Origin: JBCDGZ01 sp038750655 | GTDB taxonomy: Bacteria; Bacteroidota; Bacteroidia; Chitinophagales; Saprospiraceae | DNA length: 41,257 nucleotides | NCBI GenBank assembly: GCA_038750655.1 | Contig: JBCDGZ010000064.1 | Span: 1-41,257, forward strand | Direction of reading: 5' to 3' | Part shown: one piece after another, positions 1 through 8,670 of the stretch | Position numbering within the stretch: the first letter of the stretch is position 1 | How the letters are laid out: every line of letters starts with the position of its first letter | Program-made: the position numbers and the translations under genes | Notes under the pieces: model-generated | What the model saw: the letters and a program-made list of their open reading frames with translations, nothing else | Database searches by the model: none | Told to the model about the DNA's origin: nothing

Positions 1-34
1 CACTTAAGTGTGTTCAGGAAAAGTAACTCAGATT

Positions 35-2161
35 ATGGAAGCGATACCCCAGCAGGATTTAGTCAATCAGTGGCTTATCGATATTTTACCCTACGATATT
101 ATCTGGATTAATAAAGCCGCAAAAATTGTCTATGCGAATTCTTCTTTTCGTAAGACCTTTAATTACAACGAGTTAGAGGTGGGTGGCTTGACGATGTTTA
201 ACATCAATCCGAACTTGACCCCGGAGATGTGGGACAATCATTGGGAAATTGTTCGGAAGAAAAAAATCGATAATTTTAAAACGACCCACCGTAAAAAGCA
301 AGGGAAAATCCAAACGGTACATGTCACGGCACATTTTTTCTCAAATAATGGAAATGAGTTCATCTGCTCGGTCATTCGCGATATTTCGGAGTCCGTTTAT
401 TACCGTCGGATCTTGGAAAAGACGGAGAATGCGGTTACGGTAGGGGGGTGGAAATGGAACATCATCGATGATACGGTGATTGCTTCTCCCATTGCGCTCT
501 GTATCTTTGATGTCGAGGACCCCAGGGATTTGCTGCCCTCCAATATCATTCATCGCTTTGTTCAACCCGAAACCATCAAGGCCGCTTTTCGGAAAGTGCA
601 TCGGGAAGAAGTTTCTTATGACTTGGTCCTGCGCGTAAAAGATAAGAACGGGCAGCTCAAGTGGGTGCGATGCATTGCCACCCCAGAGTGTAAAAATGGG
701 AAGATCGAGAAGATTTATGGCACCTACCAAGATGTAACCGAACAGAAAAACAAGGAGTACCTGCTAGAGCTTAGTGGTCGCATTATCGATAATGCACAGG
801 ATATTATTTTTATTTGGGAACAATCGGGCAATCTGTTTCGATTCAATGATGCGGCCGTAGCGCAGTTGGGCTTCTCCAGGGAATTTCTGTCTAAGGCCAC
901 CATATATGATCTGGATGCGAATATTACGCCCGAATGGTGGGCGGATCATTTTGAGGACATCATTCAGGAGAAAAGCTTGAAGTTCGAATGGGTAGCCACC
1001 CGGGAAGACAATACCCGGTTTCCGGTGGACATCAGGGCCAACTTGGTGACCTACGAAGGGCGTTATTTGAATTGTGCCATTCTGAGAGATATTACCGCAC
1101 GTAAAGATCGTGAAGTGCAGCTAAGGGACGCTTTGGCGGACATCAAACAACTTAAGAATCAGTTAGAGATTGAGAATGAATATTTGCAGGAGGAGATTAA
1201 GGTAGAGCATAATTTTGGCAATATCCTATCGCAGAGTGAAGCCTACTGGCCCGTCCTCCGAAACATCCAGCAGGTCGCCCCCACGGAATCGACCATATTA
1301 ATTACCGGCGAATCCGGGACGGGCAAGGAACTGCTGGCCAGGGCCGCCCATCAGCTGAGCCTGCGGGAAAGCAAGCCTTTGATCAAGGTCAACTGCGCGG
1401 CCCTGCCTAAGGAACTCATCGAGAGTGAGCTGTTCGGGCACAAGAAAGGGGCCTTTACCGGCGCCATCGCCGATAAGATTGGAAAGTTTGAATTGGCCAA
1501 CAACGGCACCATCTTTCTGGATGAAATCGGCGAGCTGCCGCTGGATTTACAGCCCAAACTCCTACGGGTCTTGCAGGAAGGAGAGTTCGACCGCCTGGGG
1601 GATACCGAAACAACCAAGGTGGACATTCGCATCATTGCGGCTACGAATCGAGATTTGGGGAGGATGGTCGAGGAGGGCAAATTCCGCCAAGACCTGTACT
1701 ACCGGCTCAATGTTTTTCCTATCCACAACATTCCCCTTCGCGAGCGAAAAGAAGACATTCCCCTCCTCGCTCAGTTCTTTTTACAAAAATACAGCACCAA
1801 ATCGGGGAAGTCCTTCAAGCGCATTTCCAAAAAAGTGATCACCGGCTTAGACCAATACGATTTCCCCGGCAATATCCGCGAGCTGGAAAACCTGATCGAA
1901 AGAGCCGTGATTATTGAGTCCGGCACGACCCTCTTTCCGGGGGATTGGATGCCCAAGAGCAAGTCCGTCCGCAAAACAGGCGATGAATTTTTGACCTTCG
2001 AGGAATTGCAAAAGCAGTACATCGTAGAAGTCCTTTTCTACACCAAGTGGCGGGTCAGCGGTGAAAAGGGGGCGGCCAAGATTCTGGGGATGAAGGATAA
2101 AACCCTCTTTGCCAAGATCAAGAAGTTGGGGATCAAGAAGGAGGATTATTTGAAGAAGTGA
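35..2161 (+). CDS. Sigma-54-dependent transcriptional activator with three PAS domains
   Basis: A bacterial enhancer-binding protein that should remodel sigma-54 RNA polymerase by ATP hydrolysis. From the ATG at 35 it is 708 residues. Three PAS/PAC sensory repeats cover roughly residues 8-365; each ends in an RDISE, QDVTEQ or RDITAR-type PAC tail. A short coiled coil (about 365-395) leads into the AAA+ domain. Visible motifs are Walker A GESGTGKE (about 425), the sigma-54-contacting loop GAFTGA (about 472), Walker B IFLDEIGE (about 493) and the FPGNIRELENLIERAV element. A Fis-type helix-turn-helix closes the protein (GAAKILGMKDKTLF, about 679-700). There is no receiver domain, so input is presumably through the PAS domains. 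A GTG at 8, right after an in-frame TAA, would add nine residues; I prefer the ATG. The 3' end overlaps the convergent DoxX-like gene by 29 bases. The target operon is unknown. Confidence 0.93.
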   Translation: MEAIPQQDLVNQWLIDILPYDIIWINKAAKIVYANSSFRKTFNYNELEVGGLTMFNINPNLTPEMWDNHWEIVRKKKIDNFKTTHRKKQGKIQTVHVTAHFFSNNGNEFICSVIRDISESVYYRRILEKTENAVTVGGWKWNIIDDTVIASPIALCIFDVEDPRDLLPSNIIHRFVQPETIKAAFRKVHREEVSYDLVLRVKDKNGQLKWVRCIATPECKNGKIEKIYGTYQDVTEQKNKEYLLELSGRIIDNAQDIIFIWEQSGNLFRFNDAAVAQLGFSREFLSKATIYDLDANITPEWWADHFEDIIQEKSLKFEWVATREDNTRFPVDIRANLVTYEGRYLNCAILRDITARKDREVQLRDALADIKQLKNQLEIENEYLQEEIKVEHNFGNILSQSEAYWPVLRNIQQVAPTESTILITGESGTGKELLARAAHQLSLRESKPLIKVNCAALPKELIESELFGHKKGAFTGAIADKIGKFELANNGTIFLDEIGELPLDLQPKLLRVLQEGEFDRLGDTETTKVDIRIIAATNRDLGRMVEEGKFRQDLYYRLNVFPIHNIPLRERKEDIPLLAQFFLQKYSTKSGKSFKRISKKVITGLDQYDFPGNIRELENLIERAVIIESGTTLFPGDWMPKSKSVRKTGDEFLTFEELQKQYIVEVLFYTKWRVSGEKGAAKILGMKDKTLFAKIKKLGIKKEDYLKK

Positions 2162-2519
2162 GTGGGGAGGTCACCTTTTTACTGAAGAAATAAGACCCAA
2201 ACATAAAGGCCATCACCATGATTGGCCCGAAGGCCTCTCCGTCATTGACGGCGATGTGGGCGCCGCAGGCTAGGGAGAGGTTGAAGAAAAAACCGGCGTA
2301 GGCCCATTCTCGGAGTACTTGACTTTGGGTTTGCAGGATGCCCACTACGCCCAATATCTTGGCGATGGCTAGTGGGTAGATGATCCAGGCGGGGAAGCCC
2401 AGCTTGCCGAAGTTTTCCGCTACCTCGCCGTATTTAAAGAAATACATGATGGCCCCGGACAGAATGCTTAGGGAGAACAGGGCGGTGAGTACCCAGTAGA
2501 TGATTTTATTGCGTTTCAT
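2133..2519 (-). CDS. DoxX-like family membrane protein
   Basis: A 128-residue integral membrane protein of the DoxX-like type. From the chosen ATG at 2519 it reads MKRNKIIYWVLTALFSLS, followed by four hydrophobic segments. The arrangement of a first helix with a short polar loop (FKYGEVAENFGKLGFP), then IYPLAIAKILGVVGIL and a conserved GAHIAVNDGE loop, is typical of small DoxX-like proteins. The reading frame is open a further 17 codons upstream, but that extension is basic and has no membrane character, so the internal ATG is preferred. Family members act in membranes, and some are linked to terminal oxidases or to thiol or sulfur stress; no reaction can be assigned here. It lies downstream of, and on the same strand as, the YceI gene, 70 bases away, and may be cotranscribed with it. 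Confidence 0.8.
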   Translation of the reverse strand: MKRNKIIYWVLTALFSLSILSGAIMYFFKYGEVAENFGKLGFPAWIIYPLAIAKILGVVGILQTQSQVLREWAYAGFFFNLSLACGAHIAVNDGEAFGPIMVMAFMFGSYFFSKKVTSPLTSSNNPPS

Positions 2520-2589
2520 ATGCTGTAGGCGTTTTTTATGATAGGGTAAATATCGGTTTTTTTGACGCAAATGAAGTATTTGTACAAGA

Positions 2590-3108
2590 CTATTTCAACA
2601 CACAAATAATCTCCATCTCCACCGTCTTCCCCACCATAAACCCACCACCAGGGCCAATATTATAATCCTTTCTTTTCACCGTAAGCGTCCCGTTAAAGGT
2701 CTTATTGGCGAAAGTAAAGGGGATGCGGACTTCCTTGGAGACACCGCGCATCGTCAATGTTCCTTCAGCTACAAAACCCTCTGCCGTTTGGGAAATAGTG
2801 CTGGACCGAAAACAGATATTGGGGTACTGCGCTACCGCAAAATAATCCTCTTCCCGCAGGTGTTTATCTCTTTTATCGATGCCCGTATTCACCGATTCGG
2901 CGCTGATACAAACATCAAAGCGCGAATTGGCCAGGTTCTGGCTATCGAACTGCACCGTTCCGTTCATGCCGCCGAAGGTGCCTTCCACCGTATTTAATCC
3001 CATATTAGAGATTTCAAAAGTGATCTTAGAGGCTTCGCTATCAATGGATTGGGCGAAGTTGGGGCAAAGGATACTCAATAGCAGAAGGAGGGTCAATAGT
3101 GGCTTCAT
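2590..3108 (-). CDS. YceI family periplasmic protein
   Basis: A 172-residue secreted protein. A signal peptide (MKPLLTLLLLLSILCPNFAQ) is followed by a single YceI domain, a lipocalin-like barrel that binds long polyprenyl or isoprenoid-type lipids in characterised members. Family hallmarks are the opening IDSEASKITFEISNMG, the KRDKHLREEDYFAVAQYP segment (KRD-H-L-S/R-x-D-F), and the late LTVKRKDYNIGPGG strand. Length matches the family (about 170-190). A good TAnnTTTG-type -7 element lies about 40 bases upstream, giving a 5' leader of about 30 nt. A membrane-lipid or quinone-related role beside a DoxX-like protein is plausible but is inference. Confidence 0.92.
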   Translation of the reverse strand: MKPLLTLLLLLSILCPNFAQSIDSEASKITFEISNMGLNTVEGTFGGMNGTVQFDSQNLANSRFDVCISAESVNTGIDKRDKHLREEDYFAVAQYPNICFRSSTISQTAEGFVAEGTLTMRGVSKEVRIPFTFANKTFNGTLTVKRKDYNIGPGGGFMVGKTVEMEIICVLK

Positions 3109-3147
3109 AGATGCTTTTACTTTCTTGGTTAGAAAAGAAGATTTCTA

Positions 3148-3155
3148 CAAAGATA
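3148..3155 (-). promoter_or_regulatory. Bacteroidota-type -7 element upstream of the YceI gene
   Basis: On the minus strand the bases read TATCTTTG, an exact match to the Bacteroidota -7 consensus TAnnTTTG. It lies 40 bases upstream of the YceI start codon. I see no convincing TTG -33 element at the usual 19-20 base spacing, so the promoter may be weak or activator-dependent. Confidence 0.5.
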
Positions 3156-3443
3156 AACCACCGACAGTCATTTATGGTCGAGTATTTAGCCAACTTTAAC
3201 ATTTATACCTGCATTAGCAACTCGGATGACTTTGATTTCATTGCCCGCCTCATCGTCAATATTGCCTGCCTTACCTAAGTTTCCAGTCCTTCCTGTCTAT
3301 ACCTTATGCAATATTTGCGGAGTTATCTGAAGCATCATTATCCTTTTTTAATTTTTCAAAACATATGACAGATGAACCTGTATTTGAAACTCTTAATCAC
3401 ACGCTGCATGCTGATGTGTTCCCCTAAAAAAATCAATTTGAAA

Positions 3444-5783
3444 ATGAAAAATAAACGGACTAGCAGCTTGCTACTCTTTTTGGTAGGACTCTGCTTGCAA
3501 GGGTCCCTATTGGGGCAAAGTGGAAAGTTTACCATTAGTGGACAAATCAAGGATGCTTCCAATGGCGAGGATATTCCGTTTGCGACGATTATGCTGCTCG
3601 ATCAGCCAGGGGTAGGGACGACCTCGAATGTTTATGGTTTTTATTCCCTTTCTGTAGAGGCAGGAGAGTACCGCATTGCCTACCAATTCTTAGGGTACGA
3701 AACGGTAGAGAAGACCATCAATCTGACGAAAGATATTAAAATAGACATTGAGTTATCCGAAACCAATCTTACCCTGGAGCAGGTGGTTGTTTCTGCTAAA
3801 AAGGAAGATCAGAACATCACCCAAAACGAAGGCAGCGTAACCCGGCTGGACATGAAAACCATAAAGGAATTACCGGCTTTTGGGGGAGAGGTGGATGTGT
3901 TGAAAGTCATACAGTTGACCCCAGGAATTAAGACTGCGGGAGAGGGCAACTCTGGCTTTTATGTGCGAGGAGGAGGCTTAGACCAGAATTTGATTTTGCT
4001 GGATGAAGCCCCCGTTTACAACCCTTCTCATCTCTTGGGATTTTTCTCTGTCTTTAATGGCGATGCGCTCAAAAGTACGGCGGTCTATAAAGGGGGAATG
4101 TCGGCAGAATACGGCGGAAGAACTTCCTCGGTCATCGATATTCGAATGAAAGATGGCAATAAAAAGCAATTGGGCGTTTCGGGGGGCATTGGTCTGATTG
4201 CTTCACGACTTACTGTTGAAGCCCCTATCGTGAAAGACAAAGGCTCCTTTATTCTCTCTGGTCGAAGAACCTACGCAGATTTGTTTTTACAATTATCTAA
4301 TGACGAAGGGATCAACAACACCCAACTGTATTTCTACGATACGAATCTAAAAGCCAATTACCGATTCAGCGAAAAAGACAGGGTGTATTTTTCGGGTTAT
4401 TTAGGCCGGGATGTCTTGGGGGTACAAGGGGATTTTGGGTTTAACTGGGGAAACATTACCAGTACCGTTCGCTGGAATCATCTTTTCTCTGACAAACTGT
4501 TTTCCAATACGACTTTTATCTTCAGCAACTACGACTATCAGTTTAGCGTAAACACGGGGGAGGAGGACATTAAGCTAAAATCAATCATCAAGGATTTCAA
4601 TCTGAAACAAGATTTTTCTTACTATCCCAGTAATCGAAATTCCTTGAAGTTTGGATTTAATGCCATTCACCACACCATAGAACCCGGCAATTTAGAGGCC
4701 GGAGAAGATACGGGATTCAACTCTGAAGATGCTGCGGTCAGTCGAGGCATTGAAGGGGCGGTCTATGTTCAAAATGAACAGAAAATTGGCGACCGACTGA
4801 GTATCAACTATGGCTTGCGCTACTCCTTTTTAAATCGAATTGGGGAAGGCTACGAATATGAGTTTGCAGGAGACGGAAGTTTGGTGTCTGAAACGTTTTA
4901 CGAAAGTGGAGCATCCATGAATTTTCAAGGGGGACTGGAACCTCGACTATCGGCCAATTTCCTGCTGAATAAAACCAGTTCTGTCAAGCTAGGGTTCAAC
5001 CGGAACCTGCAATACATTCACCTCTTGACCAACGCCACTTCTTCTACTCCTACCGACCTCTGGATCATGAGTAGTAATAATGTCAAGCCGCAGATCGCCA
5101 ATCAGATTTCCTTGGGATATTTTAGAAACTTTAAGGACAATATGTACGAAGCTTCTTTGGAGGTCTACTACAAGGATTTGGGCAATGTTATTGACTATCG
5201 AAACGGCGCCAATGTCTTTTTCAATGATCAGGTAGAAGGCGACTTGGTCTTTGGTGATGGGGAAGCCTACGGAGCGGAGTTTTTTATCAAAAAGAATAAA
5301 GGCAAACTCACCGGTTGGGTCAGCTACACCGTAGGAAGAACCTTCCGGCAGATAGAGGAAATCAATGAGGGCCGAAAGTTCTCCGCCCGACAAGATCGAA
5401 TCCACGACATCTCGGTTGTCGCGATGTACCAATTCAGTAAGAGAATAACGTTCTCCGGAAATTTTATCTTCTACACTGGCGATGCCGTCACCTATCCAAC
5501 TGGGCGCTATAAACTTGACGGAGTTAATGTCCCTCTTTACACGGAGCGAAATGGTAACCGAATTCCTAACTATCATCGCTTTGACTTGAGTATGACCTTG
5601 AGGAATAAAAAGAAAAAGCGGTGGGAGTCCAGCTGGAATTTTGCGCTTTACAATACCTATGCGCGCGAGAACGCGTACATTATTACCTTCCAGACCAACG
5701 AAGATGATCCAGAACAAACGGAAGCTTTACAGTTGTCGCTGTTCAAAATAATTCCATCCGTTACTTATAATTTTAAATTTTAG
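3444..5783 (+). CDS. TonB-dependent outer-membrane receptor (DUF4249-paired type)
   Basis: A 779-residue outer-membrane receptor. The ATG at 3444 gives a standard signal peptide (MKNKRTSSLLLFLVGLCLQG, cleaved near LLGQS). The frame is open 24 codons further upstream, but that extension lacks signal-peptide form. After cleavage comes a carboxypeptidase-regulatory-like domain (about residues 28-115, FTISGQIKDASNGEDIPFA). Next are the plug (about 130-245, with the LDMKTIKELPAFGGEVDVL, TPGI and GFYVRGGGLDQNLILLDEAP segments) and a 22-strand-type barrel ending in SVTYNFKF. The terminal phenylalanine is typical of barrels. The DUF4249 lipoprotein starts four bases downstream, a pairing that recurs in Bacteroidota, so they probably form one uptake complex. 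The substrate cannot be read from the sequence. Between 3109 and 3443 I see no gene. Confidence 0.93.
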   Translation: MKNKRTSSLLLFLVGLCLQGSLLGQSGKFTISGQIKDASNGEDIPFATIMLLDQPGVGTTSNVYGFYSLSVEAGEYRIAYQFLGYETVEKTINLTKDIKIDIELSETNLTLEQVVVSAKKEDQNITQNEGSVTRLDMKTIKELPAFGGEVDVLKVIQLTPGIKTAGEGNSGFYVRGGGLDQNLILLDEAPVYNPSHLLGFFSVFNGDALKSTAVYKGGMSAEYGGRTSSVIDIRMKDGNKKQLGVSGGIGLIASRLTVEAPIVKDKGSFILSGRRTYADLFLQLSNDEGINNTQLYFYDTNLKANYRFSEKDRVYFSGYLGRDVLGVQGDFGFNWGNITSTVRWNHLFSDKLFSNTTFIFSNYDYQFSVNTGEEDIKLKSIIKDFNLKQDFSYYPSNRNSLKFGFNAIHHTIEPGNLEAGEDTGFNSEDAAVSRGIEGAVYVQNEQKIGDRLSINYGLRYSFLNRIGEGYEYEFAGDGSLVSETFYESGASMNFQGGLEPRLSANFLLNKTSSVKLGFNRNLQYIHLLTNATSSTPTDLWIMSSNNVKPQIANQISLGYFRNFKDNMYEASLEVYYKDLGNVIDYRNGANVFFNDQVEGDLVFGDGEAYGAEFFIKKNKGKLTGWVSYTVGRTFRQIEEINEGRKFSARQDRIHDISVVAMYQFSKRITFSGNFIFYTGDAVTYPTGRYKLDGVNVPLYTERNGNRIPNYHRFDLSMTLRNKKKKRWESSWNFALYNTYARENAYIITFQTNEDDPEQTEALQLSLFKIIPSVTYNFKF

Positions 5784-5787
5784 ACCA

Positions 5788-6597
5788 ATGAAATTTTTGT
5801 ATAAAATGATTTGCTGCTTGGCAAGCTTAGTGATCTTGCAAAGTTGCGAAAAAATAATCGATGTTGACTTAAAGGATACCCCTTCGCAAATTATTATCGA
5901 GGCTCCGCTAAAAGTAGGAACCCATGACTTTGTCGTCAGCATCACTAAAAGCACCGATTACTTCGGAGCCGAACCACAGGATATAGTTGAAAATGCAGTT
6001 GTTATCCTGACCGATGACAATGGCAATGCTACCAATGTTCCCTATGTCGTTAACGGTCAATACATCACCTCAGTTACCGCCGAGGCGGGCCGGACCTACC
6101 AGCTAGAAGTCAGCGTAGAAGGAGCTACTTATGAAGCCACCTCTTTTCTCCCCGAAAGAATCGAAATCGTAGAGTTGATCACCGACTTTCAGACCGCAGG
6201 TATCGTAGACGATGAAGGGTATGAGCTTTCCATTCGATACAATGATCCTGCTAATGTTCCCAATTACTACCGGGTCGTCCACACCTTGAATGGCGTTTTA
6301 CAAAACGAAACGAGCGATTTACAAGTTATGAATGACGACTTCAATGATGGAGTCTTGACCAAAGCACCCCTGCTGACCGACATTTTTGACGAAGGAGATA
6401 CCATAGCAATAGAATTGATCCATTTTGATCGGCCCTCTTTTGATTACTTCAATTCTTTAGTTAGTATCATTGGTGATGGAGGGGCATTTGGTGGCGGAAT
6501 CGCTGCACCGGGCAACCCCAACACCAATTGGTCCGAAGGAGCACTTGGTTATTTTAGCGCGTATAATTCAGATACGGCAGTCGTCGTTGCGCAATAA
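5788..6597 (+). CDS. DUF4249 family lipoprotein
   Basis: A 269-residue lipoprotein. The signal peptide ends in a lipobox (ILQSC, Cys20) followed by EKIIDVDL, the canonical DUF4249 opening. The N-terminal half is Ig-like (PSQIIIEAPLKVG, ENAVVILTDDNG, GRTYQLEVSVEGATYEATSFLP). The second half contains the NYYRVVHTLNG and LTDIFDEGDTIAIELIHFD stretches, and ends in the family's GGGIAAPGNPNTNWSEGALG and GYFSAYNSD segments. It follows the TonB receptor by four bases and is expected to be its surface-exposed partner, analogous in position to SusD-type proteins but not homologous. A strong terminator 45 bases downstream closes the two-gene operon. Confidence 0.9.
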   Translation: MKFLYKMICCLASLVILQSCEKIIDVDLKDTPSQIIIEAPLKVGTHDFVVSITKSTDYFGAEPQDIVENAVVILTDDNGNATNVPYVVNGQYITSVTAEAGRTYQLEVSVEGATYEATSFLPERIEIVELITDFQTAGIVDDEGYELSIRYNDPANVPNYYRVVHTLNGVLQNETSDLQVMNDDFNDGVLTKAPLLTDIFDEGDTIAIELIHFDRPSFDYFNSLVSIIGDGGAFGGGIAAPGNPNTNWSEGALGYFSAYNSDTAVVVAQ

Positions 6598-6641
6598 TTT
6601 AGACTTGATCATAGAGCATTAGCATTAATTCACTATTAACT

Positions 6642-6672
6642 AAGAAGCCATCTCCTTGTGAGATGGCTTCTT
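6642..6672 (+). terminator. Rho-independent terminator after the DUF4249 gene
   Basis: A perfect 13-bp stem (6642-6654 with 6660-6672, GAAGCCATCTC pairing with GAGATGGCTTC plus two A-T pairs) encloses a five-base loop, CTTGT. The strand continues into TTTAATAT. It sits between two convergent operons and, because of its A-rich left side, could serve both directions. Confidence 0.85.
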
Positions 6673-6701
6673 TAATATATGTGTGGAAGTAAAGAAAATA
6701 C

Positions 6702-7463
6702 TTAGTGGTTCTCCAACCAATGCAAAAAATCACTTGCCTTAGCCTTGCTAACGACTAGCTGTTCTTTGAATTTAAAATTGGGTTGGATCAGTATCTTTCG
6801 AGCAAAATACTGTGAGGCGTGTTTGATGGCTTTTCGGTTGATCAAGTACTGACGATTCACTCTGTAAAATTGTCCGCCAAGGAGGTGAGAGAGCTTGTCC
6901 ATACTGTGATTGATGGGGTGTCGTTTGGCATCAAATCCAATGATGTAAACGACGCCATTCTCCAATTGGGCGATGGCAATTTGTTCTGTAGGAAAAGGAA
7001 TGATCTGATCTCCTCGGTGAATGAGAATAGAAATTTTTTGCGCTTTATGGATGTTGGTGAGTAGCTGTGCGATGGCTTGATAATCAAGCGTTGTGGCGGC
7101 CTGAAAGTTAGCCAGCGATTTGAATTTAGCTAGAGCAGCCTGAATGGCTTTACCATCAAAAGGCTTTAGTAAATAGTCGATGCCATAAACCTGAAAAGCA
7201 TCCAATGCATACTGGTTATAAGCCGTACAGAAGATAATGGGGACCGTATTGTCAAAATGTTTGAATATTTCAAAACTCACTCCATCTGATAGCTCAATAT
7301 CTGCAAAAAATAAATCAGGGAAAGCGTGGTTTTCTAAGTAGTCGATCGATTCCTTAATACTAGTCAATTGAGCAACGACTTGAATGGAAGGGTCGGCCAG
7401 CCTAATTTCTTCCTTTAATGCCTGTGACATCAACACTTCATCTTCGATAATGATGACTTTCAT
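6702..7463 (-). CDS. LytTR family response regulator
   Basis: A 253-residue two-component regulator. The receiver domain (about 1-120) has the acidic pair EDE (residues 7-9), the phosphoacceptor Asp55 in FFADIELSDG, the CTAYNQYALDAF switch segment and Lys100 in DYLLKPFDG. The C-terminal LytTR DNA-binding domain (about 150-250) contains HRGDQIIPFPTEQIAIAQLE, a YRVNRQYLINRKAI core and the VSKAKASDFLHWL end, all typical. The start codon overlaps the upstream kinase by four bases (ATGA), so the two are translationally coupled and form a cognate pair. LytTR proteins normally bind paired 9-bp direct repeats about 21 bp apart. Its targets are not known; a repeat pair with this geometry exists at 35086-35121. 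Confidence 0.95.
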   Translation of the reverse strand: MKVIIIEDEVLMSQALKEEIRLADPSIQVVAQLTSIKESIDYLENHAFPDLFFADIELSDGVSFEIFKHFDNTVPIIFCTAYNQYALDAFQVYGIDYLLKPFDGKAIQAALAKFKSLANFQAATTLDYQAIAQLLTNIHKAQKISILIHRGDQIIPFPTEQIAIAQLENGVVYIIGFDAKRHPINHSMDKLSHLLGGQFYRVNRQYLINRKAIKHASQYFARKILIQPNFKFKEQLVVSKAKASDFLHWLENH

Positions 7464-8527
7464 ATTCCCAGGATTTTCAGTTTCACTTTGAAATGATTAT
7501 CCGTCTCCACAATTTGTGGTAAATCTTCTGTGAAATGACGAAATCGATTGGTTAGGTTTTTCAAACCTATACCATATTCCTTTCCCTTTCCATTTTTATA
7601 TTTTGGAAACTTATCATTACTCACCCATAAGAAACTGTTAGGCTCGTAAATTAATAAGATTTCCATCGGAGATTTAGACGAAAAGGCATTATGCTTGATG
7701 GCATTTTCTGCCAAAAGTTGGAGGGAGAAAACGGGGAGCTTGGCATTGTCCAGGATGACATCGGGGATATTGATCTGATAATTTATGGCTTGATCAAATC
7801 GCATCTGTTGCAGCTGCAGATAGTTCTCAAAAAAGGCAATTTCTTCTCTTACAGAAACAATATCACTCTGTGCTAAAGTCAACGAAGCCCTTAAGAATAT
7901 GGCCAGTCTTTGAGCATACAAAAGGGCCTTCGGCGCATCACTCTTAATCAAAATTTGTAAAGTCCCCAAGGCATTGAATAAGAAGTGGGGATGTATTTGT
8001 TGCTTTAGTTGTTCCTGTTGGGTGATCAGCTGACTAATTTCCAGTTCTGCCTTTTCTAGTTTTAAACGGGCAAATTCATTTCTCGAAACCACCAAACTGA
8101 TCATGATCAAAATAAAACTGTTGGAGGCAAAATTGCTGAAGAGCGGGTAAAGCTTAAAATTTCCCATCAGCAATCGGTAGTCATCGGCCAGCAGAATAGG
8201 GAAAAATAACATAAGGAAAATGATGCTGTGGGAAAGGAGATACCTCAACCAGTCTTTATTGATTCCAATATCTTGAGTGGTCTTTTCAAAAGCTTTGAGT
8301 AGCCCAATATTTACCCCCCATTGTAAAATAAAATTACCGGTAACCAGCAATATTGACAAAAAAGTTTTCAAGGGGGTCATGTCAATCAGTTCCGCCTTCT
8401 CGGGAGGTAAAGTTTGTAAGAACAGAATCATAGGAATGAGGCTCAGCAAGCAAAAAAGGGGCGTGGTTATAAAAGCTATTTTGTATAGCTTCCTTTTGTG
8501 TTGCCGAAAAGACGAAATTAGACTCAT
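7460..8527 (-). CDS. LytS/YehU-type sensor histidine kinase
   Basis: A 355-residue membrane kinase. Hydrophobic segments near residues 17-38, 55-80, 95-115 and 128-147 indicate four transmembrane helices with no large extracellular domain. A linker helix with coiled-coil character (about 150-178) leads into the His_kinase domain. There the QQIHPHFLFNALGTLQ box carries the likely phospho-acceptor His181. The ATP-binding part shows QLLAENAIKHNAFSS (N box) and GIGLKNLTNRF (G box). It precedes and overlaps the LytTR regulator, which it should phosphorylate. The input signal is unknown, since sensing must involve the membrane helices. Confidence 0.94.
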   Translation of the reverse strand: MSLISSFRQHKRKLYKIAFITTPLFCLLSLIPMILFLQTLPPEKAELIDMTPLKTFLSILLVTGNFILQWGVNIGLLKAFEKTTQDIGINKDWLRYLLSHSIIFLMLFFPILLADDYRLLMGNFKLYPLFSNFASNSFILIMISLVVSRNEFARLKLEKAELEISQLITQQEQLKQQIHPHFLFNALGTLQILIKSDAPKALLYAQRLAIFLRASLTLAQSDIVSVREEIAFFENYLQLQQMRFDQAINYQINIPDVILDNAKLPVFSLQLLAENAIKHNAFSSKSPMEILLIYEPNSFLWVSNDKFPKYKNGKGKEYGIGLKNLTNRFRHFTEDLPQIVETDNHFKVKLKILGI

Positions 8528-8670
8528 TATTTGAAATTACTTCTGATGCATTCTTCTTGATTGATAAAAGTATTAAAAACCCTACAGAAGGAATTGAAAA
8601 TTATGGATCAAACGGGCAAAATTTGGCTTTAAGCAGGCATATTGAGAAGCGGACTGCTTTTATCAGATTA

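Noticed and set aside
1..10. A perfect 10-bp palindrome CACTTAAGTG at the window start
   Set aside because: Too short to argue from, cut by the window edge, and partly overlaps a stop codon; similar 10-bp palindromes occur by chance.
4989..5717. A 242-codon open frame on the minus strand inside the first TonB receptor
   Set aside because: It lies wholly opposite a receptor barrel with clear family features; no ribosome site or domain is visible, so it is a shadow frame.
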